Shown here one piece after another: positions 31,794-43,322 of a stretch of DNA of 64,000 nt. The stretch comes from Hyaloscypha bicolor E. Taxonomy: Eukaryota; Ascomycota; Leotiomycetes; Helotiales; Hyaloscyphaceae. Both the position numbers and the translations under genes were made by a program. Within the stretch, counting starts at the first letter, position 1. Each line of letters starts with the position of its first letter. Under the pieces are notes generated by a model. It made no database searches. It had not been told where the DNA came from and was given only the letters and a program-made list of their open reading frames with translations. The DNA lies in assembly GCF_002865645.1 (NCBI RefSeq), contig NW_020194626.1:1178001-1242000 (forward strand), given 5' to 3'.

Positions 31794-33758
31794 CCTTGGC
31801 GCCGTTTCAACTGACATGAAGCTATGAAGCAGTTCGAAGCGAAGTCCTGTTCGTGAATTCCACGCGACCGAGCTCTCCCAGTGAGATCTGGACACCTACA
31901 CCTGCGAATCTTTCCCGGAGCATCTTGTAGCTGGTACAGCAATCATCAATCATCAATCATCCATCACCAGCCGTCAATCTCCCTTGACTCTGACCACCCC
32001 AATTCCGAGCGCGTTCCTCGCCGTTGACTTTCATCTACAGATCGATGACGACCTCTTTTCAACCTTTCTGATCGAGTTTAGCGGTGTCTTGGGACCCTGC
32101 ATGAAGGGGATCCCAGGGTCAAGGAGCTTGACCCCGCGTCACCGAGCGCCTCTTTGCTGGCTGGGCCTGCGTTTCTCGGTCATTTTACGGAGGCTGTCTC
32201 CGACCCATGCCATTCTTCCCTTTGACCTCTCGAGTCCTGGCGACGACGAAGAGCCTCCATTTGGGCGTGCGACTTTGCCAATGGGTGCGTGAAGTGAGGC
32301 CGCTCACGTCTGGAGGGGCTTCGAAAAAAGGGTGCGATCTGGTGACGTCGGAACCGAACGATCGATGCCAATCCAAGAAGGCTGTTGGTCTGCCCAGGGC
32401 CCTGGAGACGGAGGGGTTGATGCCGCGATGTCTAAGATCGCCAAGCCCAGCCCTCAATTCAAAGGAACATGCAGAACTTGCAGTTGCTGCCACCCCCGGC
32501 GCCGACAACTGCCCTGCGGCACACATACCCGTGCAGTACCCACACCACACCCACATCTCCCTGCAGGGAAAGCTGGCACCGCGCATGGCCTGCGATCGCC
32601 CGCACAGCGTTCGTGGTTGAGGCGTTTTCGGACGCACGCACGCCTGGGATCCTTCCAAGCTTTTTCAAGAACCCTCGACGCCTCTTCTGCTTACACTGTA
32701 CACACCTCACAGAGCTCCGGAGCCGACCCCTCATTTCTGACAACCCAGGAGGGGGGGAGGGAGGGTGGAGGAATCAGAAGTCACACCATGAGTCCCTGAT
32801 GCGAGTTTCTATCCAGCATCCAGAAAAGATATCTTGGCTTCCTTGCTGCTCTGCGTACTGTACCTAGCCCATATGGAGCCTTGGTAGAGGTGAGTCCCGT
32901 AGCTTCGAAGAGCTGTGTCGTGAAGAGCCCCCCCCTTCCAGCCCCGTATTATGAAGCGGTGACAGGACTTGGTGGTGGTGGTCGTCCAGCTGGCAAAGGA
33001 GGAGGCATTTGACCGGGCTCTAGCTAGTCAATAAGAGATGCTGCTGGTCCTATCGTGACTTTTCCCCACCGGCACACACCAGGACGGGGCTGCTCCCTTG
33101 AAGAATCAGTGTCTGTGTTGTGTTGTGTTGTTGTTGCACAAGCTTGAGTCAACGAAGCCAGCAGACCCGCTGGCAGCCGGAGGAGGGAGTAAATGCAGCA
33201 ACGCCTCGCCGAACCACAGACCAGCACACTTCACTTTAGCCACGCCAGTGGCCAGCCAAGAGCAGCCGGAGCTACGCTCCTTCCTCGCTAGCCAGCTCGA
33301 CCTGCGCCTGCTCTGCGCCGGCTGCTCTAGGTGCTCCTGCTACCCAGCATACGGAGTAGTACTCCTGCTGCTCTTCCTGCTCTGCTCCTCTTACTCCCCC
33401 TGCTCCCCTGCTCCCCTCCTCCCCTGCTTACTAGGCACGCCGCCGGGTTCTCCATTTGCCCTTGCCACTAACACACTCCGTACGGTACTGTATTGTATAC
33501 TGTAGTAGTACTGTACAGTACAACGTAAATTTACGACATGCCCGCCTTGTCCAGGATCCGGTCTGGGATCGCGTGAGAAAACGCACGCTGCAACTTTAAT
33601 TCCACCTTGATCCGGCCCCTGGTCCATATCTGCTGGGACCTACTCGAAGCGGAGCGGCGCCAGAGAGGACTGCCAAACTGCGGGCCCCGAGCTTGCGAAA
33701 TCCCATATGAGTCCCAGAATCCCATCCGTCACCCGCTTTCCCTCCGACCACTCCCTCC

Positions 33759-33793
33759 CACGCCCACGCTCACGCCCACGCCAACGCCCACAC
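33759..33793. repeat. CACGCC simple repeat
   Basis: About six imperfect hexamer units (CACGCC, CACGCT, CAACGC) lie roughly 310 bp before the zinc-finger start, in its probable promoter or leader. Confidence 0.75.
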
Positions 33794-34101
33794 CACACTC
33801 GTCACTCCCTTTAAACGGTCTCGACCATAGCCCTTCTCCCCTCCCCCCTCCCCCCCTCCGAAACCCTAAACTATCCTTCGACAATTATAAGCTCAGTCTA
33901 CGCCTCATCGAAGAACGTCGGTCGTCTATAGCAGTCCCACCCCTGCATGACACACTTGCACCTACTCCCCCGCTGACAACGTTTTCGAGTTCACTGCACA
34001 TCACCACGCACTGCTTGTCTTGAGTGGAAGCAGTCTCTTTTCACACGATCAGAAGTCGCGTTTCAACGTCTGGAAGCCTGGTAACCGAACATCGAGCCAC
34101 A

Positions 34102-35091
34102 ATGGCTGGAAGACCGAGTATGAATGCGAGGGATTCCTCTGGCAGGAACGTCTCTCTTCTCAACGACGAGCCGTCATCCCAAAATGCTCAACGAAATACT
34201 CTCCCTTATCGAAACCTATCGAGCCAACACGAGCATTCGAGTATGATCAGATCACATTCATCTACATCTGAGCTCAGCGACCCGGTGTCTCCCAGCACAC
34301 CAGGCCTTGTCCGAGCGGACTCATTCGACTCCCAGAACACCCAGGACCCCCGTTCTCCAATCACCCCAGTCTTTCTGAACGATCTCAGGAACACCTCATA
34401 CACGAGTGCTGGCTATAAGGACCAGGCACACTTTGACTACCGCGACAGAAATACTGGTTTTGAGGAATGCTCTTCGACCGGTCAGTATCAACTCTTCCGG
34501 CCTTCATACGTGGATAATCGATCGTCCCCCTTCGCCGAGTCACAGATGTACGATGAGGAACCGTATCAAAACGGCGGCAACTCTGAGCGGGGCCAAAAGA
34601 GATATCCGTGCCGATTTCGAGAGAACATGGGCTGTGAAAAGACTTTCACCACCTCTGGACACGCATCACGTCACTCAAAAATCCACACAGCTGAGAAAGG
34701 CGTTTCTTGCTCCTGGCCGGGTTGCCAAAAGAAGTTCACTCGCGCAGATAACATGAAGCAACATTTGGAGACGCACACCAAAGACCGACCCCGCTCAACT
34801 CCAGCGCAGAAATCAACATTGAAATCAACCCTCACCGTCCATTCCGGCGTCAAAAAGCCAAGTGCAGTGCTCAGCCGGTCAAGTTGTTCCCCCAGCCGAA
34901 ATGCCATCGCTACGGAGGTTGCTCCTTTGCTGGTGGACCCTGCACTTTACGCCCATTCGACTAGCCCCGGCTCTCCTTATGGTGCGCCCATCAGCAGTTT
35001 CCAGGGTCGACTAATGGCTGCTCGCGGCGAGAACTCACCGAGCGGCCTGGACGCCTTGGCGATGGCTGCCGACTATCAGACAAAGTCTTAA
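34102..35091 (+). CDS. flbC: C2H2 zinc-finger transcription factor, FlbC type
   Basis: This is a single exon of 329 aa starting at MAGRPSMNARDSSGRN; an upstream in-frame GTG was not used. Two adjacent C2H2 fingers lie at about residues 172-230: CRFRENMGCEKTFTTSGHAS with RHSKIHT, then CSWPGCQKKFTRADNMKQHL with ETHTKDR. The pattern GCEKTFTTSGHASRHSKIH plus KKFTRADNMKQHLETH matches, from memory, the FlbC conidiation regulator of Aspergillus and its orthologues. The N-terminal 170 residues are Ser/Pro-rich and probably disordered. The C-terminus has basic Ser-rich segments and a short ordered end. The gene sits alone after a long gene-poor region, which suggests a large regulatory region. Orthology to FlbC is likely but was not tested by phylogeny. 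Confidence 0.8.
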   Translation: MAGRPSMNARDSSGRNVSLLNDEPSSQNAQRNTLPYRNLSSQHEHSSMIRSHSSTSELSDPVSPSTPGLVRADSFDSQNTQDPRSPITPVFLNDLRNTSYTSAGYKDQAHFDYRDRNTGFEECSSTGQYQLFRPSYVDNRSSPFAESQMYDEEPYQNGGNSERGQKRYPCRFRENMGCEKTFTTSGHASRHSKIHTAEKGVSCSWPGCQKKFTRADNMKQHLETHTKDRPRSTPAQKSTLKSTLTVHSGVKKPSAVLSRSSCSPSRNAIATEVAPLLVDPALYAHSTSPGSPYGAPISSFQGRLMAARGENSPSGLDALAMAADYQTKS

Positions 35092-36000
35092 TTTATCTTC
35101 GATGCGTGGGGTGATGGGTTTTGTTCGCGATCAGCTCACTTGTCTATTCGGTGGGATGATGTGTTGCCGACTCCGCTACTGGTCCTCCACACCCTCTTTT
35201 ATCAGCCGCCTTCGTTGTTGTTCGAAAGCGAAGGATTTCATGCACGAAGGGTTTTAGGGTCCTGGTGGCGTTTTTGTGTGGTTTTTGTGTGTTACATTTC
35301 TGCCTCGTCTGTCACGGACCGCGTAGGGTGCAAGCATTGCATGGGTGGCGTTTTGGTCCTTGTGCATCCTGGTACCGGAGTACATATGGGACGGTACGGA
35401 GTACAATATATCTTCTTTGTTTCGGGATCGAAAATGGCTCATGAGCTCGACGGCCTTTGAGCGTGGTGCTTTGGTTGGGTGGGAAGGAATACCCGGACGG
35501 GATTATGAGGTGGGAAAATATATAAATACACGACGATACCCTTGAATGCAAGTACTAAAATCTCATGGAGTAAATCCATCAAGCAAGAGCATTGAACATC
35601 ACACTGAGCCTTTGTATCAAAAATCCCAATCAACCTCCTCTTCAACACACTGCGTTCACATTCTGGTCGTCGGCGCGAGTGCTACCCTCGGCCTTAATAC
35701 CTAGATTAAGGACCCAGATCTGACTTAAATTCCCCTTCACATCGCAATCAGATGTCTCAAAATATCTTAGACACTACATGACCTTTCCCCCTGTATCAGG
35801 AAGCGATTTGCTCTCGTGTTTTATTTAGCACATTTCAGCATCATATCATGATAAGTCACTAAAATTATCACCTCAAATAGAAAACATACTTCACTGAATG
35901 AGTCGTGTCTCGTGGAGGTTTGTTGCAGATCTTTCGATGTCCTAAAATTTTGTTGAACACTAAGCTGTTCGTCGATTCGAAATAGCTGCTCTCCGATGGT

Positions 36001-36066
36001 CTGAGATGAGATGAAAAGCATCGAGTCGGACCTCATGCTCGCAAACATGTTTTCATCTCATCTCAG
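36001..36066. repeat. Perfect 17-nt inverted repeat (stem-loop)
   Basis: The left arm CTGAGATGAGATGAAAA (36001-36017) is the exact reverse complement of the right arm (36050-36066), with a 32-nt loop that can itself pair (GCAT...ATGC). In RNA it would form a long hairpin on either strand. Function is unknown: terminator, small-RNA precursor or mobile-element remnant. Confidence 0.85.
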
Positions 36067-36071
36067 CTCTT

Positions 36072-36089
36072 GATGCATCTAGATGCATC
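36072..36089. repeat. 18-bp perfect palindrome
   Basis: GATGCATCTAGATGCATC reads the same on both strands and lies 5 bp after the inverted repeat. Confidence 0.85.
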
Positions 36090-36398
36090 TGTTAGAGCCT
36101 CCGTCGAGTGATTCATTTCAAAGTTCCAGATGAAGTCCTTGCTTTATGAGGATTTGCACCTGGTGACAACATGGCCGGGCTACATTTCGGACGTTATGCA
36201 AGGACTGTCACGGATTGCGGGGAAAACGAAGAAGTGGCAAAATCCATCGAATGCTTTGATCCAGGTATATGCTAAGCAGTTGGCTTGCTCGACCCAAGCA
36301 TTTCGCCGAGTGCGGCGAGCAGACATCTAAACCTCACAACGCCTTCCATATGCCCACCATTAACGCCAAGCTCTGGAGATATCAAAGAATTGTCTTCC

Positions 36399-38333
36399 CT
36401 ATTTCTTTGGTAGAGGCGGAGGCGCCATCTTGCCTACGCCCGTGTCGACTCTTTTTGGTGGCGGCCCCATACTCCCATTACTCGAGCTTCCGCCTCCCAC
36501 TTGCGTGAACGTTCCGCCCTTGAACCACCTATCCTCTTCGGCCTTCCGCTTCCTACTCATCTCAGCCTGCATCTTCGGATCAACCAGTTCCAAGCCTTGA
36601 ACAGGTGTAAAGGCCAACGAGGACGCAGTTCCAGCTCCCGCTCCAACCGTCGATCCAACCCCGGAAGCTCTCAACCCCTTTCCTCTCAGATCAATGCCCG
36701 AACCAGCACCTTGGCCGAATCCACGAAGAGAAGATGCAGAGCCACCAACCGGCGTCGCACCACCCCAGCCTTTGTTCTTCGCGCTGAGCTTCGCTTTCGT
36801 CCGTTGATCGACCTGCAGATTCCGAATCCGGCCGTCGTTCGCTTGGCCGATCATACCCAGACCCTTCGTTCCGTCTCCAGTTCCGTATCCAACTTCCTTT
36901 TCCTCTTTGCCAAATGCCATCCTGTTTTGCGCTTTTCGAAGATCCGTCATGGCAGTTGCTTCCTTTGCTTTTCGTGCTCGTCTTCCGCCACGTTTGCGAG
37001 CGGGCTTGTCGTCTGGTGCGGGAAGAGCTCGTTGGCCTTTATTTGGTGGTGGTTCGGTGAGTTTCTCCAGGCGTTCTAGACAGGAGGCTTTAAGTTCTTC
37101 GCCGGTGGAGCCGTCAGGGCTGTTATGTACTCTGTCTACCCGGGCAGCGAGCACAACTTTGGCGGAGACAATGCGCATAGCTTGACGTTTAAGGTCATTG
37201 GGGATTCCCCGAATGATGGGTGAGTGGTATAGAAAGCCTTGTTGCCGAACTCCGACATTGGTTGCGAATCCGGTTCCAGATTGCTTTTTGGATCCTAAAG
37301 GTGGGAGGTTGCATGCTGGAGTTTTGGCCAGGCCTGTAAGGCCTCCTGCGAAGTTGAGGAGTTGTGCTGCTGTGAGGGATCCAATGAGAGCTGTTAGGTT
37401 GGGAGCGAATAGGTTCATCCGTGACTGAACGTAATCTGTCAAGGTCTTCTTTGCTTTGTCGAGTGCCAGAGTCATGTCACAAGCACGCATAACTCTCTCA
37501 AGCTCAACTTGTGACATCTCTCGACCCTTGGTTGTTGTTGCTTCGACTGTCACAATCATGACGGATGGGCCATCCAGAACTGATCGTAGTGTAGCACCCA
37601 ACGGGTTTTCTTTCGAGGTCTGCAGAGCCTTGATGCTATCTCCATCCATAGGTCCATTTCCAATGATAGTAACAACCTTAGCATAATCTAAAGGATTTGT
37701 GACCAAAGTCTCCAACTCGGGAAATCGAATCGAGTAATGATCTCGGATGTACTTATGAACGATCATAATCTCGGTATCAATCGACGTCGAGAGGGTATTC
37801 GACTGGGTAAGAAGGTGATATTCAGGGTTGTCCTCGATTGTTCCAACGAATGTCGTCTGCTTCTCCGGTGGTAACGATTGAAAATGTGCGATTTTCTGTA
37901 CAGTCGCGTGGATGTCAGGGCTATTGCACAAAGTAATAGATGTAAACCTTCAGTCTTCCAAAGACGTAGAATGGGACAAGAGAAAAGTACTGACCTCTAA
38001 GACTGGCTCCAAAGTTTTCATCAGCTTGGCAACACTCCTCACATCGTCGACGCCTCCCAACTCCATCTTCTCGACCTTGGCCTTGGTCTCCTCTTCATCT
38101 TCGACATCAACAGCGGTGTCGTTCACACCCGCCATATCTGCATCTTCATCTACCTCCTCCTCGTCGCCGTCCAGCTCCATACTGCCGATTGCGCCTGAAA
38201 TCGAACTCGCGTGGCCATTCAGACCATTCTTCGACTCCGCATCGTCAGGGAAGAGGGTATCATTCTGCTGCTCCTCACCCTCGGAGCCCGAATCTTCGAA
38301 GTCTTGCAACAGTTCATCCGCGAGAGTCGACAT
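36399..38333 (-). CDS. PRP31: Prp31, U4/U6 snRNP assembly factor
   Basis: Prp31 binds U4 snRNA with Snu13 and joins U4/U6 to U5 in the tri-snRNP. The two exons are 38333-37995 and 37895-36399 (intron 99 nt), giving 611 aa. The acceptor is TACAG at 37896; the earlier AATAG would cause a stop or frameshift. The splice gives MKTLEPVLE then KIAHFQSLPPEKQTT. The N-terminus is acidic. The coiled-coil/NOP core includes NPEYHLLTQSNTLSTSIDTE and IRDHYSIRFPELETLV. It also includes the RNA-binding Nop region LIGSLTAAQLLNFAGGLTGL followed by ACNLPPLGSKKQ. KPARKRGGRRARKAKE precedes the conserved MAFGKEEKEVGYG block. The start is 289 bp from that of CLF1 on the other strand. Confidence 0.95.
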
Positions 38334-38622
38334 TGTGCCTTGTGGTCTTGCCGCGTAGGTAGCAAGGTTTGTTTTGACGAAGTTCAAGATTTAAAGTCGA
38401 TGCGGCCACTTGCCGCTAGCGCCAACCTTATTTGGCTCGTTCTGTGAATCTTTTCTGAACTTCAACTCCAGAACATCTCGAGAGATCTTTACTGACCGCA
38501 CATTCACTCTGTGGGAGTCTTTCACTAGACTTTTACTACGACTTTGATAGTTCCACTGACAATCGGGGCAATACATTATTTCTCGCGGGCTCAGCACTTT
38601 CTTTGACACCAAAGCCGCCATC
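38334..38622. promoter_or_regulatory. Shared divergent promoter of PRP31 and CLF1
   Basis: This is 289 bp between the start codons of two spliceosome genes. No TATA box is obvious. A single bidirectional nucleosome-free region is the likely arrangement, by inference. Confidence 0.55.
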
Positions 38623-40734
38623 ATGGAGTCGGCGCGTGGCCCCCCAAGGGTCAAGAACAAGGCGCCCAGCGCAATTCAAATATCTGCTGAGCAACTTCTT
38701 CGTGAAGCTGTTGATCGACAGGAACCAGGTCTTCAGGCGCCCACTCAGCGGTTCGCTGATCTCGAAGAGCTCCATGAGTTCCAAGGCAGAAAACGGAAGG
38801 AGTTCGAGGACTATGTGCGGAGGAACAGGATTAATATGAACAACTGGATGAGATATGCGCAGTGGGAATTGGAGCAGAAAGAGTTCAAGCGTGCGAGGTC
38901 AATTTTTGAGAGAGCTCTGGATGTTGACGCAACTTCTGTTACGCTATGGATTCGATATATCGAGGCCGAGATGAAGACGAGAAACATCAACCATGCACGA
39001 AATCTACTGGATCGGGCTGTCACAATCCTGCCCAGGATCGATAAACTGTGGTACAAGTATGTGTACATGGAGGAGATGCTGGGGAACATTCCTGGTACAC
39101 GACAAGTTTTCGAGCGATGGATGTCCTGGGAGCCCGATGAGGCAGCATGGAGCAGTTACATCAAGTTGGAGAAGCGGTATGGAGAGTTTCAGAGGGCCCG
39201 AGAGATTTTCCAAAGATTCACCATGGTCCACCCGGAGCCAAGAAATTGGATCAAGTGGGCGAGATTCGAGGAGGAGTTTGGAACGAGCGATCTGGTGCGA
39301 GAGGTCTTTGGATCCGCTGTTGAGGCTTTGGGCGACGAGTTCATGGACGAGAGGCTTTTCATCGCCTATGCGAGATATGAAGCAAAATTGAAAGAGTATG
39401 AGCGTGCCAGAGCAATCTACAAGTATGCTTTAGATCGCTTGGCACGATCAAAATCTTTGGCTCTTCACAAGGCGTATACGACCTTCGAGAAGCAATTTGG
39501 TGATCGGGAAGGAGTAGAAGATGTCATTTTGTCAAAGCGGAGAGTCCAGTATGAAGAGCAGATCAAGGAGAATCCCAAGAACTATGATGTCTGGTTCGAT
39601 TATGCCAGACTGGAGGAGACCTCAGGTGATGTGGACCGAGTGCGGGATGTCTATGAAAGAGCCATCGCCCAGATACCACCCACGCAAGAGAAAAGGCATT
39701 GGAGACGGTACATCTATCTTTGGGTCTTTTACGCGATCTGGGAGGAGATGGAATCGAAGGATATTGAGCGTGCGAGGCAGGTATACCAGGAGTGTTTGAA
39801 GCTGATCCCCCACAAGAAGTTCACGTTCGCCAAGATCTGGCTCATGAAGGCGCAATTTGAGATCCGACAACAAAATCTATCTGCTGCAAGAAAGACACTT
39901 GGTCAAGCCATCGGAACGTGCCCAAAGGACAAGTTGTTCAAGGGGTACGTCGAACTGGAGCTGAAACTCTTCGAATTTGTCCGGTGCCGAACGCTTTATG
40001 AGAAGCACATCGAATGGAACCCAGCAAATTGCCAAGCATGGATCAAGTTTTCCGAGTTGGAGCGAGGTCTCGATGATCTTGAACGAACGAGAGCAATTTT
40101 CGAGCTTGCCATTGACCAACCTGTGCTCGACATGCCAGAATTGTTGTGGAAAGCATATATCGACTTCGAGGAAGAGGAAGGCGAGTACGACCGGACGCGA
40201 GAATTGTACGAGAGATTGCTGGACAAGACCGATCATGTCAAGGTCTGGATCTCTTACGCTCATTTTGAGATCAATATACCCGATGAGGATGATGAAGAAG
40301 TGGAGGAAGAGGAAGAGGAAGAAGAGAAGCCTGTCAGCGAGTTGGCTAAGACACGAGCACGGAAGGTCTTTGAGAGAGCACTCAAGAGTATGAAAGACAA
40401 GGAGCTCAAGGAAGAGGTATGCAGATTCCCAACTCCTTTTACTAAAATAAGCGAGACGCTAACTTCATCACAGCGAGTCTCTTTGCTCAACGCATGGCTT
40501 TCATTTGAGAGGACACATGGCTCGGAAGATGATATCGAGAAGGTGCAGAAACAGATGCCGAGGAAGACGAAGAGACGCCGGAAGTTGGACGACGACAGCT
40601 ACGAGGAGTATATCGACTATGTGTTCCCAGCAGATGATAGGCAGACGGCGAAGCTGTCCAACTTGCTTGCTATGGCTCAGTCATGGAAGCAGGCTGGCGG
40701 AGCGATTACTGGAGATGTCGCGAATGGAGAATAG
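38623..40734 (+). CDS. CLF1: Clf1/Syf3, crooked-neck-type HAT-repeat splicing factor
   Basis: Clf1 is a scaffold of the NineTeen/Prp19-associated complex in the activated spliceosome. The two exons are 38623-40416 and 40474-40734, giving 684 aa. The intron (40417-40473) has GTATGC, a GCTAAC branch point and TCACAG. It is exactly 57 nt with no stop, so the unspliced frame also stays open (703 aa). The spliced form restores [20 protein letters not shown], typical of the family. HAT repeats run through most of the protein, with repeated W..Y/W.RYA..E and RAR.IFERA patterns ([30 protein letters not shown]). An acidic insert ([17 protein letters not shown]) lies near residue 556. The N-terminal [20 protein letters not shown] is the family start. 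Confidence 0.96.
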   Translation: MESARGPPRVKNKAPSAIQISAEQLLREAVDRQEPGLQAPTQRFADLEELHEFQGRKRKEFEDYVRRNRINMNNWMRYAQWELEQKEFKRARSIFERALDVDATSVTLWIRYIEAEMKTRNINHARNLLDRAVTILPRIDKLWYKYVYMEEMLGNIPGTRQVFERWMSWEPDEAAWSSYIKLEKRYGEFQRAREIFQRFTMVHPEPRNWIKWARFEEEFGTSDLVREVFGSAVEALGDEFMDERLFIAYARYEAKLKEYERARAIYKYALDRLARSKSLALHKAYTTFEKQFGDREGVEDVILSKRRVQYEEQIKENPKNYDVWFDYARLEETSGDVDRVRDVYERAIAQIPPTQEKRHWRRYIYLWVFYAIWEEMESKDIERARQVYQECLKLIPHKKFTFAKIWLMKAQFEIRQQNLSAARKTLGQAIGTCPKDKLFKGYVELELKLFEFVRCRTLYEKHIEWNPANCQAWIKFSELERGLDDLERTRAIFELAIDQPVLDMPELLWKAYIDFEEEEGEYDRTRELYERLLDKTDHVKVWISYAHFEINIPDEDDEEVEEEEEEEEKPVSELAKTRARKVFERALKSMKDKELKEEVCRFPTPFTKISETLTSSQRVSLLNAWLSFERTHGSEDDIEKVQKQMPRKTKRRRKLDDDSYEEYIDYVFPADDRQTAKLSNLLAMAQSWKQAGGAITGDVANGE

Positions 40735-41541
40735 ATGATGAGAGGCGTATCTATATGTAGTTCTTGGGAGTCGATTCAAAATCCAACAGTTTTTGCCTCC
40801 AGTTCCCTGCCCGACTGGTCGTGGTCGTCGAGTCGAGCAGGCGAGGCTCGGTTACTTTCCACTCCTAGCTGACACCCGACAATATTTTCCAGCAGCAAAC
40901 CCAAAACTAAAGAAGGAAAGGACCAAATGGCAAAATTCTCGAGTCCCAGAGGCGGCTTGGGAACTCGAGCGAACAAAGACTCTTAACGACTTTTTTCTTG
41001 TTGGCAACATACGTGCTGGTTAGGCACCGCAACTTACACAACTTATGCCACATATAAGTGCAGCTCTTATTAGCATATATTGACAGGAACATCGCTTATA
41101 TGAATCGACCCACACGAAAGTCTTGGCAGCCGAGGAGGGAAGGCCTCAGCCTCGTCGGCGAGGTTTGGCTCCATAGTGAAGGTGGCTCCAAAGCGACTGG
41201 CAATGATTTATGGTCAATGGGAACATCATCTCAGCTGGTCACTTTAACTTCATGGTCCATATTGCATGACTTTCTCTCGAAACGCAGGTCTTTCTCCTAT
41301 GTCGCCGATCATGGACGGAGGAACTTGCCTCGAGCAACATTTGTCTCCCTCGAGAAAGTATTTCGCGCAGGACATGATTCAGGGAAAGAGATAATCTTCC
41401 AGCATTTCATTAAATGGCACAATTCTAGACTATGCAATTTAAGGTATTCTGTACTCACAATGCGTTGAACTCCATCCAAAGTGACAAGATTGCACCCGCT
41501 ACCCAATGCTCGCTAATACTTCTAATATGCAATTTCACATC
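40735..41541. other. Convergent intergenic region, CLF1 / modin-like gene
   Basis: This is 807 bp between converging stops. No gene, repeat or RNA is supported. Confidence 0.5.
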
Positions 41542-43322
41542 TCATCCAATGTACACTGGCATCCTCGAGCCTTTCAAATCCGACGGCACAATCTTCACAT
41601 CGCTTTTATCAAAATCATGCAACAGCAGCCAGCACAGCATCCTAAAGATCAAGGTGACCCAGATCGTATTTCTTTCTTCCTCTTTCTTTTTCATCTCACT
41701 AGTCGACAAGGATCTTTTCTTTGGTCCGGTGGTATTGTCGTGGATTTCGGCGGGATAGTCATGGATGACGAGGGGCCGGATCTCGGAGAAATAGTAGGAG
41801 AGGAGGGAGTCTTCTTTATTGGCGAGGACGATGGTGTTAAGGGGCGAGACAGGGTCAGCGAGGACGTTTAGCACTCTAGTGATGTGTGCGACAAGTACAC
41901 TCAGAATTTCGAGCTGGCTGATTGAGAGGAGGTAACTTGTTGTTTCATCGATGGCGTCGTGAATGGCTTCTCTGACCTCGATGCTGAGGTTGGCTTCGTC
42001 CGTGCAGTTCAAATCTGCGATCCGCTTCCACTGCATTGCTATGGTGGCGATTTTGTTGCCCTTTTCGAGCGAGTCGATTCCTTCGATTTCGATCAGCTCT
42101 TGGAGCTTCGCTTGGAAGATTTCCATCAGCGTGGTAATCTTCCAGGAAGCTTTGGCACCGATCTTCTTCAGCCACGGGTCGCTGGTTGGGTTTGGGAGCA
42201 TTCTGAAGTTACTGCCGCGAATGCGGAACACTTTTCCTAGCATGCCAATAATTTCGAATGCCACTATACCTCGTTAGTCCTTACGAGAAGACATGCTTAG
42301 TTCAGAGCTAATATACCAGAGAAAATGTGCTTGTGGTCCTTGTTGTACTTCTTCAGCGCATCCGCTTGGCACCCCAGAGACTCTAGCGTGTTTGTAACTT
42401 CTTCTATCGTCCCAAACACCAGTTCCAAGCTTTGTGTATCTTTGTCCTTGTTCAAATAAAGATCGTCTTCGAATATATTTGGCACGGTTCCGAAGGGCAA
42501 ATCCTTGATAGCTGGGCATGGGATGACCCTTCTCTCCTCAAACGCTGACTTTCCGGTTGTTGCAAATACCACCATAACCCCGAGCCCGTGAACTTGGGTC
42601 GACGTCAGGATGAATCCATTACCTTCAGCTCTCAAATTCCATGTAGACTGATCAAAAGCTTTCCAGTAGAGTCCCAACATGGCCATCATTTCCACCAAAT
42701 GACACATAGCAGATGTGGCGTACGGTTTTGTGATTGACGAAGGAATGAAATCCCATGAGCGAGTCTTGCTTTGCAGACCCACTGCGAGAGGATAGTCGGG
42801 GGACTCAATCGCACCAGGTCGGGTTCGAGGGGGGCATTTCTTTCGATATTCGATGTCCCATTTCCTTGACATGGATTCTTTGAGCTGGAGAGTTGATAGT
42901 AAAGTGACCCAAGAAGCTCGTTCATCATCTGCAGTATGTACCCTCGCCGTTGCCTCAGCCTCGACCTTCTCCTGAGCTCGCGGCCCAAGAACACGCGTAT
43001 TATTGTACGATTCATCGGTGCCGTCAATGTAATGTATTTCTCGGCCTTGAATTGGGCCACGTTTGTTGTCCGGGTGTGCTGTGAACATTACTGGCGTCTC
43101 AAAGACCACCTCTATTCTGAACTCTTGGAAGCGTAGCTTCCGATGCGTCCCCTTGGCCCAGAGGCCCATTACAGATTCTGCACATCTTCGATACCCCTCG
43201 GCACTGGAGTAGTATTGTTGGAGGACCTGGAGAACTGTCGTGAGAAGAGCTACGAGAGAGATAATCAGCGCTGAGAGGGCTAAGGTGTTCTGGGAGTTCG
43301 GGCCGCTGAGGATGTTGCCCAT
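41542..43322 (-). CDS. Modin-like membrane protein
   Basis: The two exons are 43322-42317 and 42263-41542 (intron 53 nt with GGACTAAC branch point), giving 575 aa. A hydrophobic segment near the N-terminus (LALSALIISLVALLTTVLQV, about residues 14-36) suggests a single membrane anchor. SSAEGYRRCAESVMGLWAKG and ARVHTADDERASWVTLLSTL are blocks I associate with fungal proteins annotated as modin. That name derives from Podospora incompatibility-modifier work. The rest is soluble with Trp-rich stretches and a long helical C-terminal half. Molecular function is not established and cannot be read from motifs. Family naming rests on memory. Confidence 0.75.

Larger units (their letters stand above)
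31031..34101. other. Gene-poor region and long leader upstream of the zinc-finger gene
   Basis: This is 3 kb with many overlapping short frames on both strands but none with family character or consistent splicing. From about 32 kb the sequence is GC-rich with purine and pyrimidine runs. It includes G-tracts near 32750 and C-tracts near 32930 and 33845. The last several hundred bases are CT-rich, as in promoters and leaders of highly regulated fungal genes. Confidence 0.5.
35092..36398. other. Convergent intergenic region, zinc finger / PRP31
   Basis: This is 1.3 kb between converging stops. No gene is supported. It contains a perfect 17-nt inverted repeat and an 18-bp palindrome, listed separately. 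Confidence 0.5.

Noticed and set aside
31133..31819. Plus-strand frame of 228 codons
   Set aside because: Low-complexity Arg/Lys/Ser composition in GC-rich intergenic DNA, with overlapping frames on both strands.
32185..32658. Several overlapping frames of 90-157 codons on both strands
   Set aside because: GC-rich DNA lacks stop codons by chance; no frame stands out and none has splice partners.
36501..37079. Plus-strand frame of 192 codons
   Set aside because: It is the antisense shadow of the PRP31 C-terminal coding region.
37896..37931. An earlier acceptor (CAATAG) for the PRP31 intron, with a start of exon 2 near 37920
   Set aside because: From the GTCAGT donor it gives an immediate in-frame stop. 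The TACAG at 37896 restores the family sequence.
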